Of a DNA stretch of 64,000 nucleotides, positions 9,257 to 17,867 are shown piece by piece. The notes beneath the pieces were generated by a model that searched no databases, was not told where the DNA came from, and worked only from the letters and a program-made list of their open reading frames with translations. Position 1 is the first letter of the stretch; every line of letters starts with the position of its first letter. This DNA comes from Acidovorax facilis (GTDB lineage Bacteria; Pseudomonadota; Gammaproteobacteria; Burkholderiales; Burkholderiaceae_C). Both the position numbers and the translations under genes were made by a program. Where the stretch lies: contig NZ_JAMXAX010000005.1 in the NCBI RefSeq assembly GCF_023913775.1, positions 47,002 to 111,001 on the forward strand, written 5' to 3'.

Positions 9257-9952
9257 ATGCTGAAAATCGAAAATCTCCACGCCTATTACGGCAAGAGCCA
9301 TGTGCTGCATGGCGTGACCTTCGACGTACAACCCGGTGAAATCGTGGCCCTGCTGGGGCGTAACGGCTCGGGCCGTTCCACCACCGCCAAGGCCATCATG
9401 GGCCTGGTGGACTGGGAGGGCACGCTGAACTGGAAGGGGCAGGACCTCAACGGCAAGAAGGCTTACGAGATCGCCCACCTGGGGGTGGGCTACGTGCCCG
9501 AAAGCCGCGATGTGTTCCCCAACCTCACCGTGCACCAGAACTTGCTGCTGGGCCAGAAAGGCAAAGGCAAGAGTAGCCGCTGGTCGTTTGACGACATGTA
9601 CGAGATGTTCCCGCGCCTCAAGGAGCGCCAGCACACCGAGGCGGGCGTGATGTCGGGCGGCGAGCAGCAGATGCTTACGCTGTGCCGCACCCTGATGGGC
9701 GACCCCGACCTGATCATCATCGACGAGCCCACCGAAGGCCTGGCCCCAAAGATTGTCGAGCTGGTGGGGCAGTACCTGCAGACCATCAAGGCGCGGGGTA
9801 TCTCGGTGCTGCTGATCGAGCAGAAGCTGACCATTGCCATGAAGATCTCGGACCGCGCGCTGGTCATGGGGCACGGCTCGATCGTGTTCCAGGGCACACC
9901 GGACAGCCTGCGGGCCGACAACTACATCCGCAAGGAATGGCTGGAGGTATGA
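9257..9952 (+). CDS. Liv-type ABC transporter ATP-binding protein (LivF family), Walker A Lys replaced by Arg
   Basis: A 231-residue second ATPase of the importer, starting at the ATG one base after the livG-type stop; upstream in-frame codons would run into that gene. It has the LivF-typical VGYVPESRDVFPNLTV, the signature MSGGEQQML, Walker B LIIIDEPTEGLAP and a switch residue in LIEQKL (Gln in place of the usual His, as is normal in LivF). Walker A reads GRNGSGRSTT: the usually invariant Lys is Arg40 (codon CGT at 9374-9376). The GC-rich repeat at 9953 begins right after the stop. Confidence 0.9.
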   Translation: MLKIENLHAYYGKSHVLHGVTFDVQPGEIVALLGRNGSGRSTTAKAIMGLVDWEGTLNWKGQDLNGKKAYEIAHLGVGYVPESRDVFPNLTVHQNLLLGQKGKGKSSRWSFDDMYEMFPRLKERQHTEAGVMSGGEQQMLTLCRTLMGDPDLIIIDEPTEGLAPKIVELVGQYLQTIKARGISVLLIEQKLTIAMKISDRALVMGHGSIVFQGTPDSLRADNYIRKEWLEV

Positions 9953-10050
9953 AAGCCCCCCTGAGTCGCTTCGCGCCTTCCCCCCAAAGGGGGGACGCCC
10001 CCAGCGCGGCGGGGCGGCCCTTGCGCGGGGGCACTGGCCTTGGCCGCGCC
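9953..10050 (+). repeat. GC-rich hairpin repeat, copy E1
   Basis: First of four related copies (others at about 17725, 21556 and 22664). It begins at the base after the livF-type stop codon. Shared blocks are CCCCCTGAGTCGCTTCGCGC near the start, a C-run/G-run hairpin in the middle (here TCCCCCC-AAA-GGGGGGA at 9979-9995), then GACGCCCCCAGCGCGGCG and GGGGCGGCCCTTGCGCGGGG. No open frame is supported. Function unknown; a dispersed extragenic element that could act as transcript end or RNA-stability hairpin. Confidence 0.85.
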
Positions 10051-10097
10051 GGTCTCACCGGCTGCGGGCCGTGCCCCAGCCTGTGATTGGCCAATAG

Positions 10098-10127
10098 AGG
10101 CGCCTGGAATCCCCATGGCGCCTTCTT
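10098..10127 (+). terminator. Weak possible intrinsic terminator
   Basis: AGGCGCC and GGCGCCT form 7-bp arms around a 12-base loop, followed by the T-rich TCTTTA. It could end the transporter transcript. The long loop and short T-run make it weak. Confidence 0.4.
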
Positions 10128-10160
10128 TATGTCCGGTGGAGCCGTTTGGCGGCGACAGCC

Positions 10161-10193
10161 TTGTCCCGCCCGGGACAAATTGACACTGTCAAT
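10161..10193. promoter_or_regulatory. Two adjacent perfect palindromes upstream of the beta-oxidation genes (candidate operators)
   Basis: TTGTCCC-GCCC-GGGACAA (10161-10178) is immediately followed by ATTGAC-ACT-GTCAAT (10179-10193). Both are perfect dyads. The second overlaps the candidate -35 element of the promoter serving the gene at 10268. This is what an operator for a dimeric repressor looks like; the regulator is not identified. Confidence 0.6.
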
Positions 10194-10214
10194 GTCACGC
10201 GAAGTCTCTACAAT
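10186..10214 (+). promoter_or_regulatory. Candidate sigma-70 promoter for the beta-oxidation genes
   Basis: CTGTCA (10186-10191) and TACAAT (10209-10214) are 17 bp apart, a good -35/-10 pair, about 54 bp upstream of the ATG at 10268. The -35 lies inside the palindrome at 10179-10193. Confidence 0.55.
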
Positions 10215-10267
10215 AAAAACGCACGACCGTTCTTTTTCACTTTTCCAAGCAAGCAAGGAACACCAGC

Positions 10268-12367
10268 ATGACCGCTGAATACAAAGTCCACGGCTCCGTT
10301 GCCGTGATCACCATGGCCAACCCTCCCGTCAACGGACTGGGCCTGGCGACCCGCCAAGGCATCGTGGACGGCCTTGGCCGTGCCAATGCCGATGCAGCGG
10401 TCACGTCCATCGTGATCACCGGTGCCGGTGGTGCGTTCTCTGGCGGCGCCGACATCAAGGAGTTCGGCACCGACAAGTCGCTGCAAGAACCCAACCTGCT
10501 GTCGGTGATTGCCGCCATTGAAAACTCGGCCAAGCCTGTCGTGGCCGCCATGCACAGCGTGGCCATGGGCGGCGGGCTGGAGCTGGCCCTGGGTTGCCAC
10601 TACCGCATTGCGGCGCCTGGCTGCTCGATTGCACTGCCCGAAGTCAAGCTGGGCCTGATCCCCGGCGCGGGCGGCACGCAGCGCCTGCCCCGCGTGATTG
10701 GTGTTGAAGCCGCGCTCAACCTCATCGTGAGCGGCGAGCCCGTGAAGAGCGAAATGATTGGCGCCGTGCCCGGCCAGAAGCTGTTTGACAAGATGGCAGC
10801 GTCGGCCGAATCGCTGGCCGCAGAAGCCCTGGCATTCGCGCAGAGCGTGGCCGATGCCCGCCCGCTGCCCCTGGTGCGCAACTTCCCCTGCAAGCACCCC
10901 GAAGGCGACGCGTACTTCCAGTTCGCGCGCAACATGGTCAAGGGCATGGCCAAGAACTTCCCCGCACCCGCCAAGTGCGTGGACGCTGTTGAAGCCGCCA
11001 CCAAGAAGAAGTTTGCCGAAGGCATGCTGGTCGAGCGCGAGATCTTTATCAACCTGATGTGGACGCCGGAGTCGCGTGCATTGCGCCACCTGTTCATGGC
11101 CGAGCGTGCGGCGAGCAAGATCCCTGATGTCGCATCCGACACCCCCAAGCGCGACATCAAGCTGGTGGGCGTGATTGGCGCGGGCACCATGGGCGGCGGC
11201 ATTTCCATGAACTTCCTGAACGCAGGCATCCCCGTCAAGATCCTGGAAATGAAGCAGGAAGCCCTGGACCGTGGCGTGGCCACGATCAAGAAGAACTACG
11301 AAGCCCAGGTCAAGAAGGGAAAGCTCAAGCAGGACAAGTACGAGCAGCGCATGGCCCTGCTGAGCACCACGCTGAGCTACGACGATCTCAAGGACTGCGA
11401 CCTCATCATCGAAGCCGTGTTCGAAGAGATGGGCGTCAAGGAAGCCGTGTTCAAGCAACTCGACGCTGTGGCCAAGCCTGGCGCCATTCTGGCTTCCAAC
11501 ACCTCCACGCTCGACGTGGACAAGATCGCAGCGTTTACCAAGCGTCCGCAGGACGTGGTGGGCATGCACTTCTTCAGCCCTGCCAACGTGATGAAGCTGC
11601 TGGAAGTGGTGCGTGGCAAGGAGACCGCCAAGGACGTGCTGGCCACGGTGATGGCCATCGGCAAGAAGATCAAGAAGACTTCAGTGGTCTCGGGCGTGTG
11701 CGATGGTTTCATCGGCAACCGCATGATCGAGCAGTACAGCCGCCAGGCTGGCTTCCTGCTGGACGAAGGCTGCACGCCCCAGCAGGTGGACAAGGCCATC
11801 GAAAAGTTTGGCTTTGCCATGGGTCCGTTCCGCATGGGCGACCTGGCGGGCAACGACATTGGCTGGGCCATCCGCAAGCGCCGCTCCGTCGAACGTGCCG
11901 ACATGAAGTACAGCCGCACGGCCGACAAGCTGTGTGAACTGGGCCGCTTCGGCCAGAAGACCGGCGCAGGCTGGTACGACTACCAGGCCGGCAAGCGTGA
12001 CGCGATCCCGAGCGACCTGGTCAACAAGATGATCGAAGACCATCGCAAGGAACTGGGCATCACGCCGCGCAAGATTTCGGACGAAGAAATCGTGCAGCGC
12101 CTGGTGTTCGCCCTGGTCAACGAAGGCGCGCACATCCTGGAAGACGGCATCGCCAGCAAGTCCGGCGACATCGACATGGTGTACTTGACCGGCTACGGTT
12201 TCCCCATCCACCGTGGCGGCCCCATGCACTACGCCAGCGAAGTGGGTCTGTTCAACGTGGTGCAGGCCATGGACCGTTTTGCCAAGAACCCGCTGGATGA
12301 CGCAGCGTTCTGGAAGCCCGCTCCGCTGCTGGCCAAGCTGGCCGCCGAAGGCAAGGCCTTCCAGTAA
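10268..12367 (+). CDS. Bifunctional enoyl-CoA hydratase / 3-hydroxyacyl-CoA dehydrogenase (FadJ-like)
   Basis: A 699-residue beta-oxidation enzyme carrying out hydration of enoyl-CoA and NAD-dependent oxidation of 3-hydroxyacyl-CoA. The N-terminal crotonase domain (about 1-190) has SGGADIKEF for the oxyanion hole and two glutamates in GGGLELALG and LPEVKLGLIPGAGG. The NAD domain starts at about residue 297 with VIGAGTMGGG, and the dehydrogenase catalytic His lies in GMHFFSPANVMKLLEVV. The C-terminal domain contains GYGFPIHRGGP. Length and order match the monomeric multifunctional (peroxisomal/FadJ) type. The ATG has CAAGGAA upstream. The thiolase gene follows after 40 bp, so the two are probably co-transcribed. 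Confidence 0.93.
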   Translation: MTAEYKVHGSVAVITMANPPVNGLGLATRQGIVDGLGRANADAAVTSIVITGAGGAFSGGADIKEFGTDKSLQEPNLLSVIAAIENSAKPVVAAMHSVAMGGGLELALGCHYRIAAPGCSIALPEVKLGLIPGAGGTQRLPRVIGVEAALNLIVSGEPVKSEMIGAVPGQKLFDKMAASAESLAAEALAFAQSVADARPLPLVRNFPCKHPEGDAYFQFARNMVKGMAKNFPAPAKCVDAVEAATKKKFAEGMLVEREIFINLMWTPESRALRHLFMAERAASKIPDVASDTPKRDIKLVGVIGAGTMGGGISMNFLNAGIPVKILEMKQEALDRGVATIKKNYEAQVKKGKLKQDKYEQRMALLSTTLSYDDLKDCDLIIEAVFEEMGVKEAVFKQLDAVAKPGAILASNTSTLDVDKIAAFTKRPQDVVGMHFFSPANVMKLLEVVRGKETAKDVLATVMAIGKKIKKTSVVSGVCDGFIGNRMIEQYSRQAGFLLDEGCTPQQVDKAIEKFGFAMGPFRMGDLAGNDIGWAIRKRRSVERADMKYSRTADKLCELGRFGQKTGAGWYDYQAGKRDAIPSDLVNKMIEDHRKELGITPRKISDEEIVQRLVFALVNEGAHILEDGIASKSGDIDMVYLTGYGFPIHRGGPMHYASEVGLFNVVQAMDRFAKNPLDDAAFWKPAPLLAKLAAEGKAFQ

Positions 12368-12407
12368 ATAGCCGCGTGCACCCATCCACAGAATCAAAGG
12401 AATTCAC

Positions 12408-13583
12408 ATGACCTCCGCAGTGATTGTTTCTACCGCCCGCACGCCGCTCGCCAAGAGCTGGAAGGGTTCTTTCAACATGACGCATGGCGCCACCCTGGGC
12501 GGCCATGCCGTGCAGCACGCCGTGTTGCGCGCCGGCATTGATGGCGCTGACGTGGACGACGTCATCATGGGTTGCGCGACACCCGAAGGTGCCACAGGCA
12601 GCAACATCGCGCGCCAGATCGCCCTGAAGGCCGGCCTGCCCATCACCGCCTCCGGTGTCACCGTCAACCGCTTCTGCTCGTCGGGCCTGCAGACCATTGC
12701 CATGGCCGCCCAGCGCATCATCGCTGGCGAAGCCGATGTGTTCGTGGCCGGTGGTGTCGAAAGCATCTCCTGCGTGCAGCAGGAGATGAACCTGCACATG
12801 ATCCAGGACCTGGCCTTGGCCAAGCAAAAGCCCGAGATCTACTGGAGCATGCTGCAGACCGCCGAGCAAGTGGCCAAGCGCTACAACATCGGCCGCGAAG
12901 CCATGGACGAATACGGTGCCGCCAGCCAGCAGAAGGCTTGCGCAGCGCAGGCCGCTGGCTTGTTCGACGCAGAAATCGCCCCCATCACGGTGACGGCCGG
13001 TGTGGCCGACAAAACGCTGGGCCTGATCACCAAGCAGGTCACCGTGAGCAAGGATGAAGGCACACGCGAAGGCACCACGGTAGAAGCCATCAGCGGCCTG
13101 CGCTCGGCGCTGCCTGGCGGTTTGATCTCTGCCGGCAACGCCAGCCAGTTCTCCGACGGCGCCGGCGCCTGCGTGGTGACCAGCGAAGAGTACGCCAGCA
13201 AGAAGGGCCTCAAGCCCCTGGGCCGCTTCCTCGGCTTTGCGGTGGCAGGTTGCGAGCCCGACGAAATGGGCATCGGCCCCGTGTTTGCCGTGCCCAAGGT
13301 GCTGAAAAAGCTGGGCCTCACGGTGCAGGACATCGACCTGTGGGAGCTGAACGAAGCCTTTGCCGTGCAGGTGCTGTACTGCCGCGACAAGCTGGGCATT
13401 CCGGCCGACCGCCTGAACGTCAACGGCGGCGCGATTGCCGTGGGCCACCCCTACGGTGTGTCGGGCCAGCGCCTCACGGGCCACGCGCTTATCGAAGGCA
13501 AGCGCCGTGGTGCGAAGAAGGTGTGCGTGACGATGTGCATTGGTGGCGGCATGGGCGCTGCGGGCATTTTCGAAGTGCTGTAA
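12408..13583 (+). CDS. Acetyl-CoA acyltransferase (thiolase)
   Basis: A 391-residue thiolase cleaving 3-ketoacyl-CoA to acetyl-CoA and a shortened acyl-CoA. Catalytic residues are visible: Cys90 in [10 protein letters not shown], His347 in [10 protein letters not shown] and Cys377 in [10 protein letters not shown]. Normal family length. The ATG at 12408 is preceded by AAAGGAA. It forms the last step of the pathway started by the bifunctional enzyme immediately upstream. Confidence 0.93.
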   Translation: MTSAVIVSTARTPLAKSWKGSFNMTHGATLGGHAVQHAVLRAGIDGADVDDVIMGCATPEGATGSNIARQIALKAGLPITASGVTVNRFCSSGLQTIAMAAQRIIAGEADVFVAGGVESISCVQQEMNLHMIQDLALAKQKPEIYWSMLQTAEQVAKRYNIGREAMDEYGAASQQKACAAQAAGLFDAEIAPITVTAGVADKTLGLITKQVTVSKDEGTREGTTVEAISGLRSALPGGLISAGNASQFSDGAGACVVTSEEYASKKGLKPLGRFLGFAVAGCEPDEMGIGPVFAVPKVLKKLGLTVQDIDLWELNEAFAVQVLYCRDKLGIPADRLNVNGGAIAVGHPYGVSGQRLTGHALIEGKRRGAKKVCVTMCIGGGMGAAGIFEVL

Positions 13584-13935
13584 AACTTGGCTTGGGGCGG
13601 CGCAACAGGCGGCACCTACACGTGTTTCCTGTGCGCTTGCCCCTTTGTGGGTGGCGCAAGCAGCAGTGGTGGGGCCCATGGGCGGACCGCATGTGTTGGC
13701 TCTCCGCACAGCAAATTTCAGATGGATGCCTGAACTACCGGTAGAAGGGGATGAGAGGAAGACACCAGGGCCCAGCAGTGCCGGGGGGGTGAAGAGGCGC
13801 TGGCTACAAATTGTTGCTTTGCCGGGGCATGATGCGCCCCTCGGCGCGGTTGGCGCGGGCAGAATCCGCGCGACCACCGGCTTGCCTGTGGCCCTGAACC
13901 ACTCTCCTTTCTCCATCCCGAACCCGGTACCTCCC
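13584..13935. other. 352-bp stretch without a supported gene
   Basis: Between the thiolase gene and the secreted-protein gene. I see no convincing open frame, no tRNA and no copy of the dispersed repeats. It contains the short palindrome CTACCGGTAG around 13736. It probably carries the promoter of the next gene, but no clear -35/-10 pair stands out. Confidence 0.5.
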
Positions 13936-14418
13936 ATGCGTTGTCTGCTTCCTTCCTTTCGCCACTGTGTCGCCCTCTCGGCCCTTGCCGTTGCATGCGG
14001 TGCCCATGCCCAGAGCCAGACTTACAAGCTCCAGCTGCCGCTGGAGTCGGACTCCGACGTGGTTTTGCAGGACATCGTGGTGGACGCCAAACAGACGCGG
14101 GTGACGCTTGCCGTCAAGAACACCACCGATGAATCGTTCGAGGCCTGTGCACAACCCACCGGCTCGCCCGATGCGTTCACGCTCAAGGACCTGGGCACCG
14201 GCACCGTGCTGCAGCAGTTGTCGATTGGAGGCCTGTCTTTCTGCAACGTGAAGATGGATGTGGTCAAGCCCGGCCGCAACAAGCTCGTCAAGATCACGTT
14301 CCCGCCACTGCCTGCAGGTGCCACACGCCTGCAGCTCGGAGAAGCCAATTGCCAGCCCAAGCCCGATTCGGACATGGACTACTGGTGTTTCAAGAACATC
14401 GTGCTGCCTGCACGCTGA
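13936..14418 (+). CDS. Hypothetical secreted protein
   Basis: A 160-residue protein I cannot assign to a family. It has a signal peptide (hydrophobic core ALSALAVACG followed by AHA before Gln26) and a mature part with mixed beta-type sequence and cysteines spaced so as to allow disulfides (in FEACAQP, SFCNVK, ANCQPK and YWCFK). The start chosen is the ATG at 13936 because it gives the signal peptide; the frame is open further upstream but without one. It lies between thiolase and acyl-CoA dehydrogenase genes, but a metabolic role is not implied by its sequence. Confidence 0.65.
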   Translation: MRCLLPSFRHCVALSALAVACGAHAQSQTYKLQLPLESDSDVVLQDIVVDAKQTRVTLAVKNTTDESFEACAQPTGSPDAFTLKDLGTGTVLQQLSIGGLSFCNVKMDVVKPGRNKLVKITFPPLPAGATRLQLGEANCQPKPDSDMDYWCFKNIVLPAR

Positions 14419-14474
14419 GGCCCTATCAGGCCATTGGAGATCGGGCATGCACGCAGCCACAAGGAGACCTTCTG

Positions 14475-16328
14475 ATGACCCTGCGTTCCACGCTCGACTT
14501 TCTGCTGTATGACTGGCTCGATGCCCAGTCCCTCACGGCCCGCACGCGTTTTGCAGACCACTCGCGCGAAACCTTCGATGCGGTGCTCGACACCTGCGAG
14601 CGCATCGCTCGCGAGAAGTACGCGCCCTTCAACCGCACCGTAGACATCGAGGAGCCACACTTCGACGGTGAAAAGGTCATCCTGCCCCAGGCGACTTACG
14701 AGGCGCGCAAGGCCTACGCGGAATCCGGCCTGTTGTCGGCCGCGCAGGACTACGAGGTCGGCGGCATGCAGCTGCCCTATGCCGTCGAGGCGGCCGCCAA
14801 CAGCTTCTTTGCGGTGGCATCCATCAGCATCGGCTCGAACCTGCTGACTTCGGGCAACGCCAACCTGCTCATGGTGCATGGCACCGAGGCGCAAAAGCAG
14901 GTGTTTGCACTCAATGAATTCAACGGGCGTTGGTCGGGCACCATGTGTCTGTCCGAGCCGCAGGCGGGCTCCTCGCTGTCGGATGTGGCCACGCGCGCAG
15001 TGCCTGATGGCGATGGCTTCGAGGCCGACCCATTGGGTGCAAGGTATCGCCTCACGGGCAACAAGATGTGGATCAGCTCGGGCGACCATGAGCTGACCGA
15101 AAACATCGTGCACCTGGTGCTGGCCAAGATCCCGGGGCCGGACGGCAAGCTGGTGCCGGGCACCAAGGGCATCTCGTTGTTCATCGTGCCCAAGAAACTG
15201 GTGGACACCGAAGGCAAGCTCACCGGCGTGCGCAACGACGTGGCGCTGGCGGGCCTCAACCACAAGCTGGGCTGGCGCGGTACCACCAACACGCTGCTTA
15301 ATTTCGGTGAAGGCAGGTTCCCGGTTGAGGGCAAGGCCGGGGCCGTGGGCTACCTGGTGGGCCAGCCCGGCAAGGGCCTGCACTGCATGTTCCACATGAT
15401 GAACGAGGCGCGCATTGGCATCGGCATGGCCGCCACCATGCTGGGGCTGGCGGGCTACTACGCCAGCCTGGACTACGCCAGGAACCGGCCCCAGGGGCGC
15501 CCGGTGCAGGGCCCCAAGGATGGCGCTGCTGCCGTGGTCAAGGACGCCGCCCAGCCCCAGGTGCGCATCATCGAACACGCCGACGTCAAGCGCATGCTGC
15601 TGGCCCAGAAGTCGTATGGCGAAGGGGCGCTCGCGCTCAACCTGTTTTGCGCCAAGCTGGTGGACGAGCAGCACACGGGCGACGCGGCGACGGCCGACGA
15701 AGCCCGCCTGCTGCTGGAGGTGCTCACCCCCATTGCCAAGAGCTGGCCCAGCGAGTTCTGCCTGGAGGCCAACTCATTGGCCATCCAGATCCATGGTGGC
15801 TATGGCTACACCCGCGACTTCCCGGTGGAGCAGTACTGGCGCGACAACCGCCTGAACATGATCCACGAAGGCACCCACGGCATCCAGGCCATGGACCTGC
15901 TCGGCCGCAAGGTGCTGATGGAAGGCGGCCGCGGCCTGCAACTGCTGGCCGGGCGCATCAACGCCACCATCGAACGTGCGATCCAGGTGCCCGCACTGGC
16001 GGCCCATGCCAACGCGCTGGGCAAGGCGCTGCAGGACGTGGGCGCCGCCACCAAGGCCGCCTGGGCCACGGGCCAGCCTGCCGATGCGCTGGCCAATGCC
16101 GTGCCCTACATGCAGGCCTTTGGCCACACGGTGCTCGCCTGGGTTTGGCTGGACGTGGCCCTGGCCACGCTGGCCCGGGATGCCGATCTGGCCCAGCCCG
16201 CGAGCGTGGGACGCATGGGCGGCATGCGCTTTTTCTTCCACTACGAGCTGCCCAAGATCGGTGCCTGGCTGCAGGTGGTGAGCACGCGCGATGCCACCTG
16301 CGCGGCCTTCCCTGAAGAGGCATTTTGA
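14475..16328 (+). CDS. Acyl-CoA dehydrogenase (large form with extra C-terminal domain)
   Basis: A 617-residue FAD enzyme, first step of acyl-CoA beta-oxidation. The central domain has CLSEPQAGSSLSDVAT at about residue 160, and the C-terminal helical domain has IHGGYGYTRDFPVEQYWRD followed by HEGTHGIQ with the likely catalytic Glu. After about residue 480 comes an extra domain of the PF12806 type, which explains why it is longer than the classic 380-400 residues. The ATG at 14475 follows AAGGAGACCTTCTG at good spacing. It overlaps the next small gene by one base (TGATG). Confidence 0.92.
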   Translation: MTLRSTLDFLLYDWLDAQSLTARTRFADHSRETFDAVLDTCERIAREKYAPFNRTVDIEEPHFDGEKVILPQATYEARKAYAESGLLSAAQDYEVGGMQLPYAVEAAANSFFAVASISIGSNLLTSGNANLLMVHGTEAQKQVFALNEFNGRWSGTMCLSEPQAGSSLSDVATRAVPDGDGFEADPLGARYRLTGNKMWISSGDHELTENIVHLVLAKIPGPDGKLVPGTKGISLFIVPKKLVDTEGKLTGVRNDVALAGLNHKLGWRGTTNTLLNFGEGRFPVEGKAGAVGYLVGQPGKGLHCMFHMMNEARIGIGMAATMLGLAGYYASLDYARNRPQGRPVQGPKDGAAAVVKDAAQPQVRIIEHADVKRMLLAQKSYGEGALALNLFCAKLVDEQHTGDAATADEARLLLEVLTPIAKSWPSEFCLEANSLAIQIHGGYGYTRDFPVEQYWRDNRLNMIHEGTHGIQAMDLLGRKVLMEGGRGLQLLAGRINATIERAIQVPALAAHANALGKALQDVGAATKAAWATGQPADALANAVPYMQAFGHTVLAWVWLDVALATLARDADLAQPASVGRMGGMRFFFHYELPKIGAWLQVVSTRDATCAAFPEEAF

Positions 16329-16537
16329 TGGCGGCGCAACTCACCCTGCAACGCCTGCACAAGCTCATCTGGCTGCTGATTTACGGCGGGTTGCTCACGC
16401 TGATACTGGGCATCGCCACCGCCCGCACCGATCAGGCTCTGGGCTGGAGCCTCATCGTGGGCGGCGGGGTGCTGGCCGTGGTGGGTGTGGTGCTGATCGC
16501 GGTGCGGGCCCGGTTGCACACCGACCCCGGCCCTTAG
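16328..16537 (+). CDS. Small membrane protein, unknown function
   Basis: A 69-residue protein with two hydrophobic segments (about 13-31 and 40-59) and a short basic/acidic C-terminal tail. Its ATG overlaps the acyl-CoA dehydrogenase stop (TGATG), suggesting translational coupling; a TTG one codon earlier is also possible. The stop codon TAG is partly shared with the inverted-repeat element beginning at 16536. Function not recognised. Confidence 0.65.
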   Translation: MAAQLTLQRLHKLIWLLIYGGLLTLILGIATARTDQALGWSLIVGGGVLAVVGVVLIAVRARLHTDPGP

Positions 16538-16805
16538 AGCCTGTTCAAAGTCTTTTTGGAGACCGCATTGGAGTGCAATCGGGATGAGTGGATGCTTCGG
16601 ATGCGCCGCATGGGCTCATGCCCATGCAAGCAGCCGGGGCGTCCAATCGCCCGATTTCACTCCAACCCTTCGGGCAAGTGCCTTGCCGGGCTGTCTGCGG
16701 CGTTGCGGCGCTTGCCAATAGCCGCGCTATTGGCTGCCCACCGCGCCTTGCATCCCATCCCGGCAAGGCACTTGTGCGGCTCCAGAAAAATTTTGAACAG
16801 GCTCT
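16536..16805. repeat. MITE-like element 1 (270 bp, terminal inverted repeats)
   Basis: The ends are 26-bp imperfect inverted repeats (16536-16561 and 16780-16805; 23 of 26 positions pair), beginning AGAGCCTGTTCAAA. Inside lie a second inverted pair (CAAGTGCCTTGCCGGG near 16674 and CCCGGCAAGGCACTTG near 16759) and a central perfect hairpin GCCAATAGC-CGC-GCTATTGGC (16714-16734). No transposase is encoded. The first base pairs of the element overlap the stop codon of the gene at 16328. Compare the element at 39690. Confidence 0.8.
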
Positions 16806-16923
16806 TAGCTGAACGCCCGACACCCCCGCGACACAAAGCGCCCGCATTGCATCGCACAATCCTCGGGCGCGTGGGGCAAACACCCAACGACAGATCCATC
16901 CAAAACCGAAGGAGACTTTCAGC

Positions 16924-17715
16924 ATGACCCGTACCATCCAACAACTGTTTGACCTCACCGGCAAGACCGCACTGGTCACCGGCGGCTCGCGCGGCCTGGG
17001 ACTGCAACTGGCTCACGCGCTGGGCGAAGCGGGCGCCAAGATCATGCTCAGCTCGCGCAAGGCGTCTGACCTGGAAGAGGCTGCCGCCGACCTGCAGGCT
17101 GCGGGTATCGACGCACGGTGGATCGCCGCTGATTGCGCCAAGGAAGACGACATCCGGCGTCTGGCCGACGAGACCCTGGAGCGCCTGGGCCATGTGGACA
17201 TCCTCGTCAACAACGCAGGCGCAGCCTGGGGTGCCCCTGCCGAAGACCACCCTGTGGACGCGTGGGACAAGGTGATGAACCTCAACGTGCGCGGTTACTT
17301 CATCCTGAGTCAGCACATCGCCAAGCACAGCATGATCGCGCGCCGCAGCGGCAGCATCATCAACGTGGCGTCCATCGCAGGCTTGGGCGGCAACCCCAAG
17401 GGCATGAACACCATTGCTTACAACACCTCCAAGGGCGCGGTGATCAACTTCACACGGGCCCTGGCCGCTGAATGGGGCGCGTACAACATCCGCGTCAACG
17501 CCATCTGCCCGGGTTTCTTCCCAAGCAAAATGACGGTGGGTACGCTCAAGGCCATGGGCGAGGAAGCGCTGGCCGCCCACGCCCCCCTGGGCCGTCTCGG
17601 CGATGATGAAGATCTGAAGGGCCTGTGCGCGTTGTACGCGTCGGATGCGGGCAAGCACATCACCGGCCAATGGCTGGCGGTGGACGGAGGCGTGAGTATC
17701 GTCACGGGAGGGTGA
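16924..17715 (+). CDS. SDR-family oxidoreductase
   Basis: A 263-residue classical short-chain dehydrogenase/reductase. It has the cofactor loop TGGSRGLG at about residues 19-26, NNAG at about 97, and the catalytic YNTSK with Tyr166 and Lys170. The C-terminus ends in the family-typical GQWLAVDGGVSIVTGG. The ATG at 16924 has GAAGGAGA upstream. It may act as a 3-hydroxyacyl-CoA or 3-ketoacyl reductase given the surrounding acyl-CoA genes, but the substrate is not readable from the sequence. Confidence 0.88.
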   Translation: MTRTIQQLFDLTGKTALVTGGSRGLGLQLAHALGEAGAKIMLSSRKASDLEEAAADLQAAGIDARWIAADCAKEDDIRRLADETLERLGHVDILVNNAGAAWGAPAEDHPVDAWDKVMNLNVRGYFILSQHIAKHSMIARRSGSIINVASIAGLGGNPKGMNTIAYNTSKGAVINFTRALAAEWGAYNIRVNAICPGFFPSKMTVGTLKAMGEEALAAHAPLGRLGDDEDLKGLCALYASDAGKHITGQWLAVDGGVSIVTGG

Positions 17716-17724
17716 ATTCGGTAC

Positions 17725-17840
17725 ATCCCCCTGAGGCGCTGTGCGCCTTCCCCCTTCTCTCGGCTTCGCCGGGAAGGAGGACGCAGCCCTCGCCGCGGGG
17801 CGGCCCTTGCTCGGCTGCCCTGGTCTGGGCCGCGCCAGTT
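17725..17840 (+). repeat. GC-rich hairpin repeat, copy E2
   Basis: Second copy of the element seen at 9953. It starts 10 bp after the SDR stop codon with CATCCCCCTGAGGCGC. The central hairpin has the apex CGGC-TTC-GCCG. Then come GACGCAGCCCTCGCCGCGGG and GCGGCCCTTGCTCGG. Its variant hairpin resembles copy E4 rather than E1 or E3. Confidence 0.8.
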
Positions 17841-17867
17841 TTTGAGTTCGTGTACTGAGGAAATCCC

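Noticed and set aside
9953..10267. tRNA, riboswitch or small-RNA gene in the GC-rich spacer after livF
   Set aside because: The hairpins belong to a repeat seen four times; no tRNA cloverleaf or known riboswitch pattern could be drawn.
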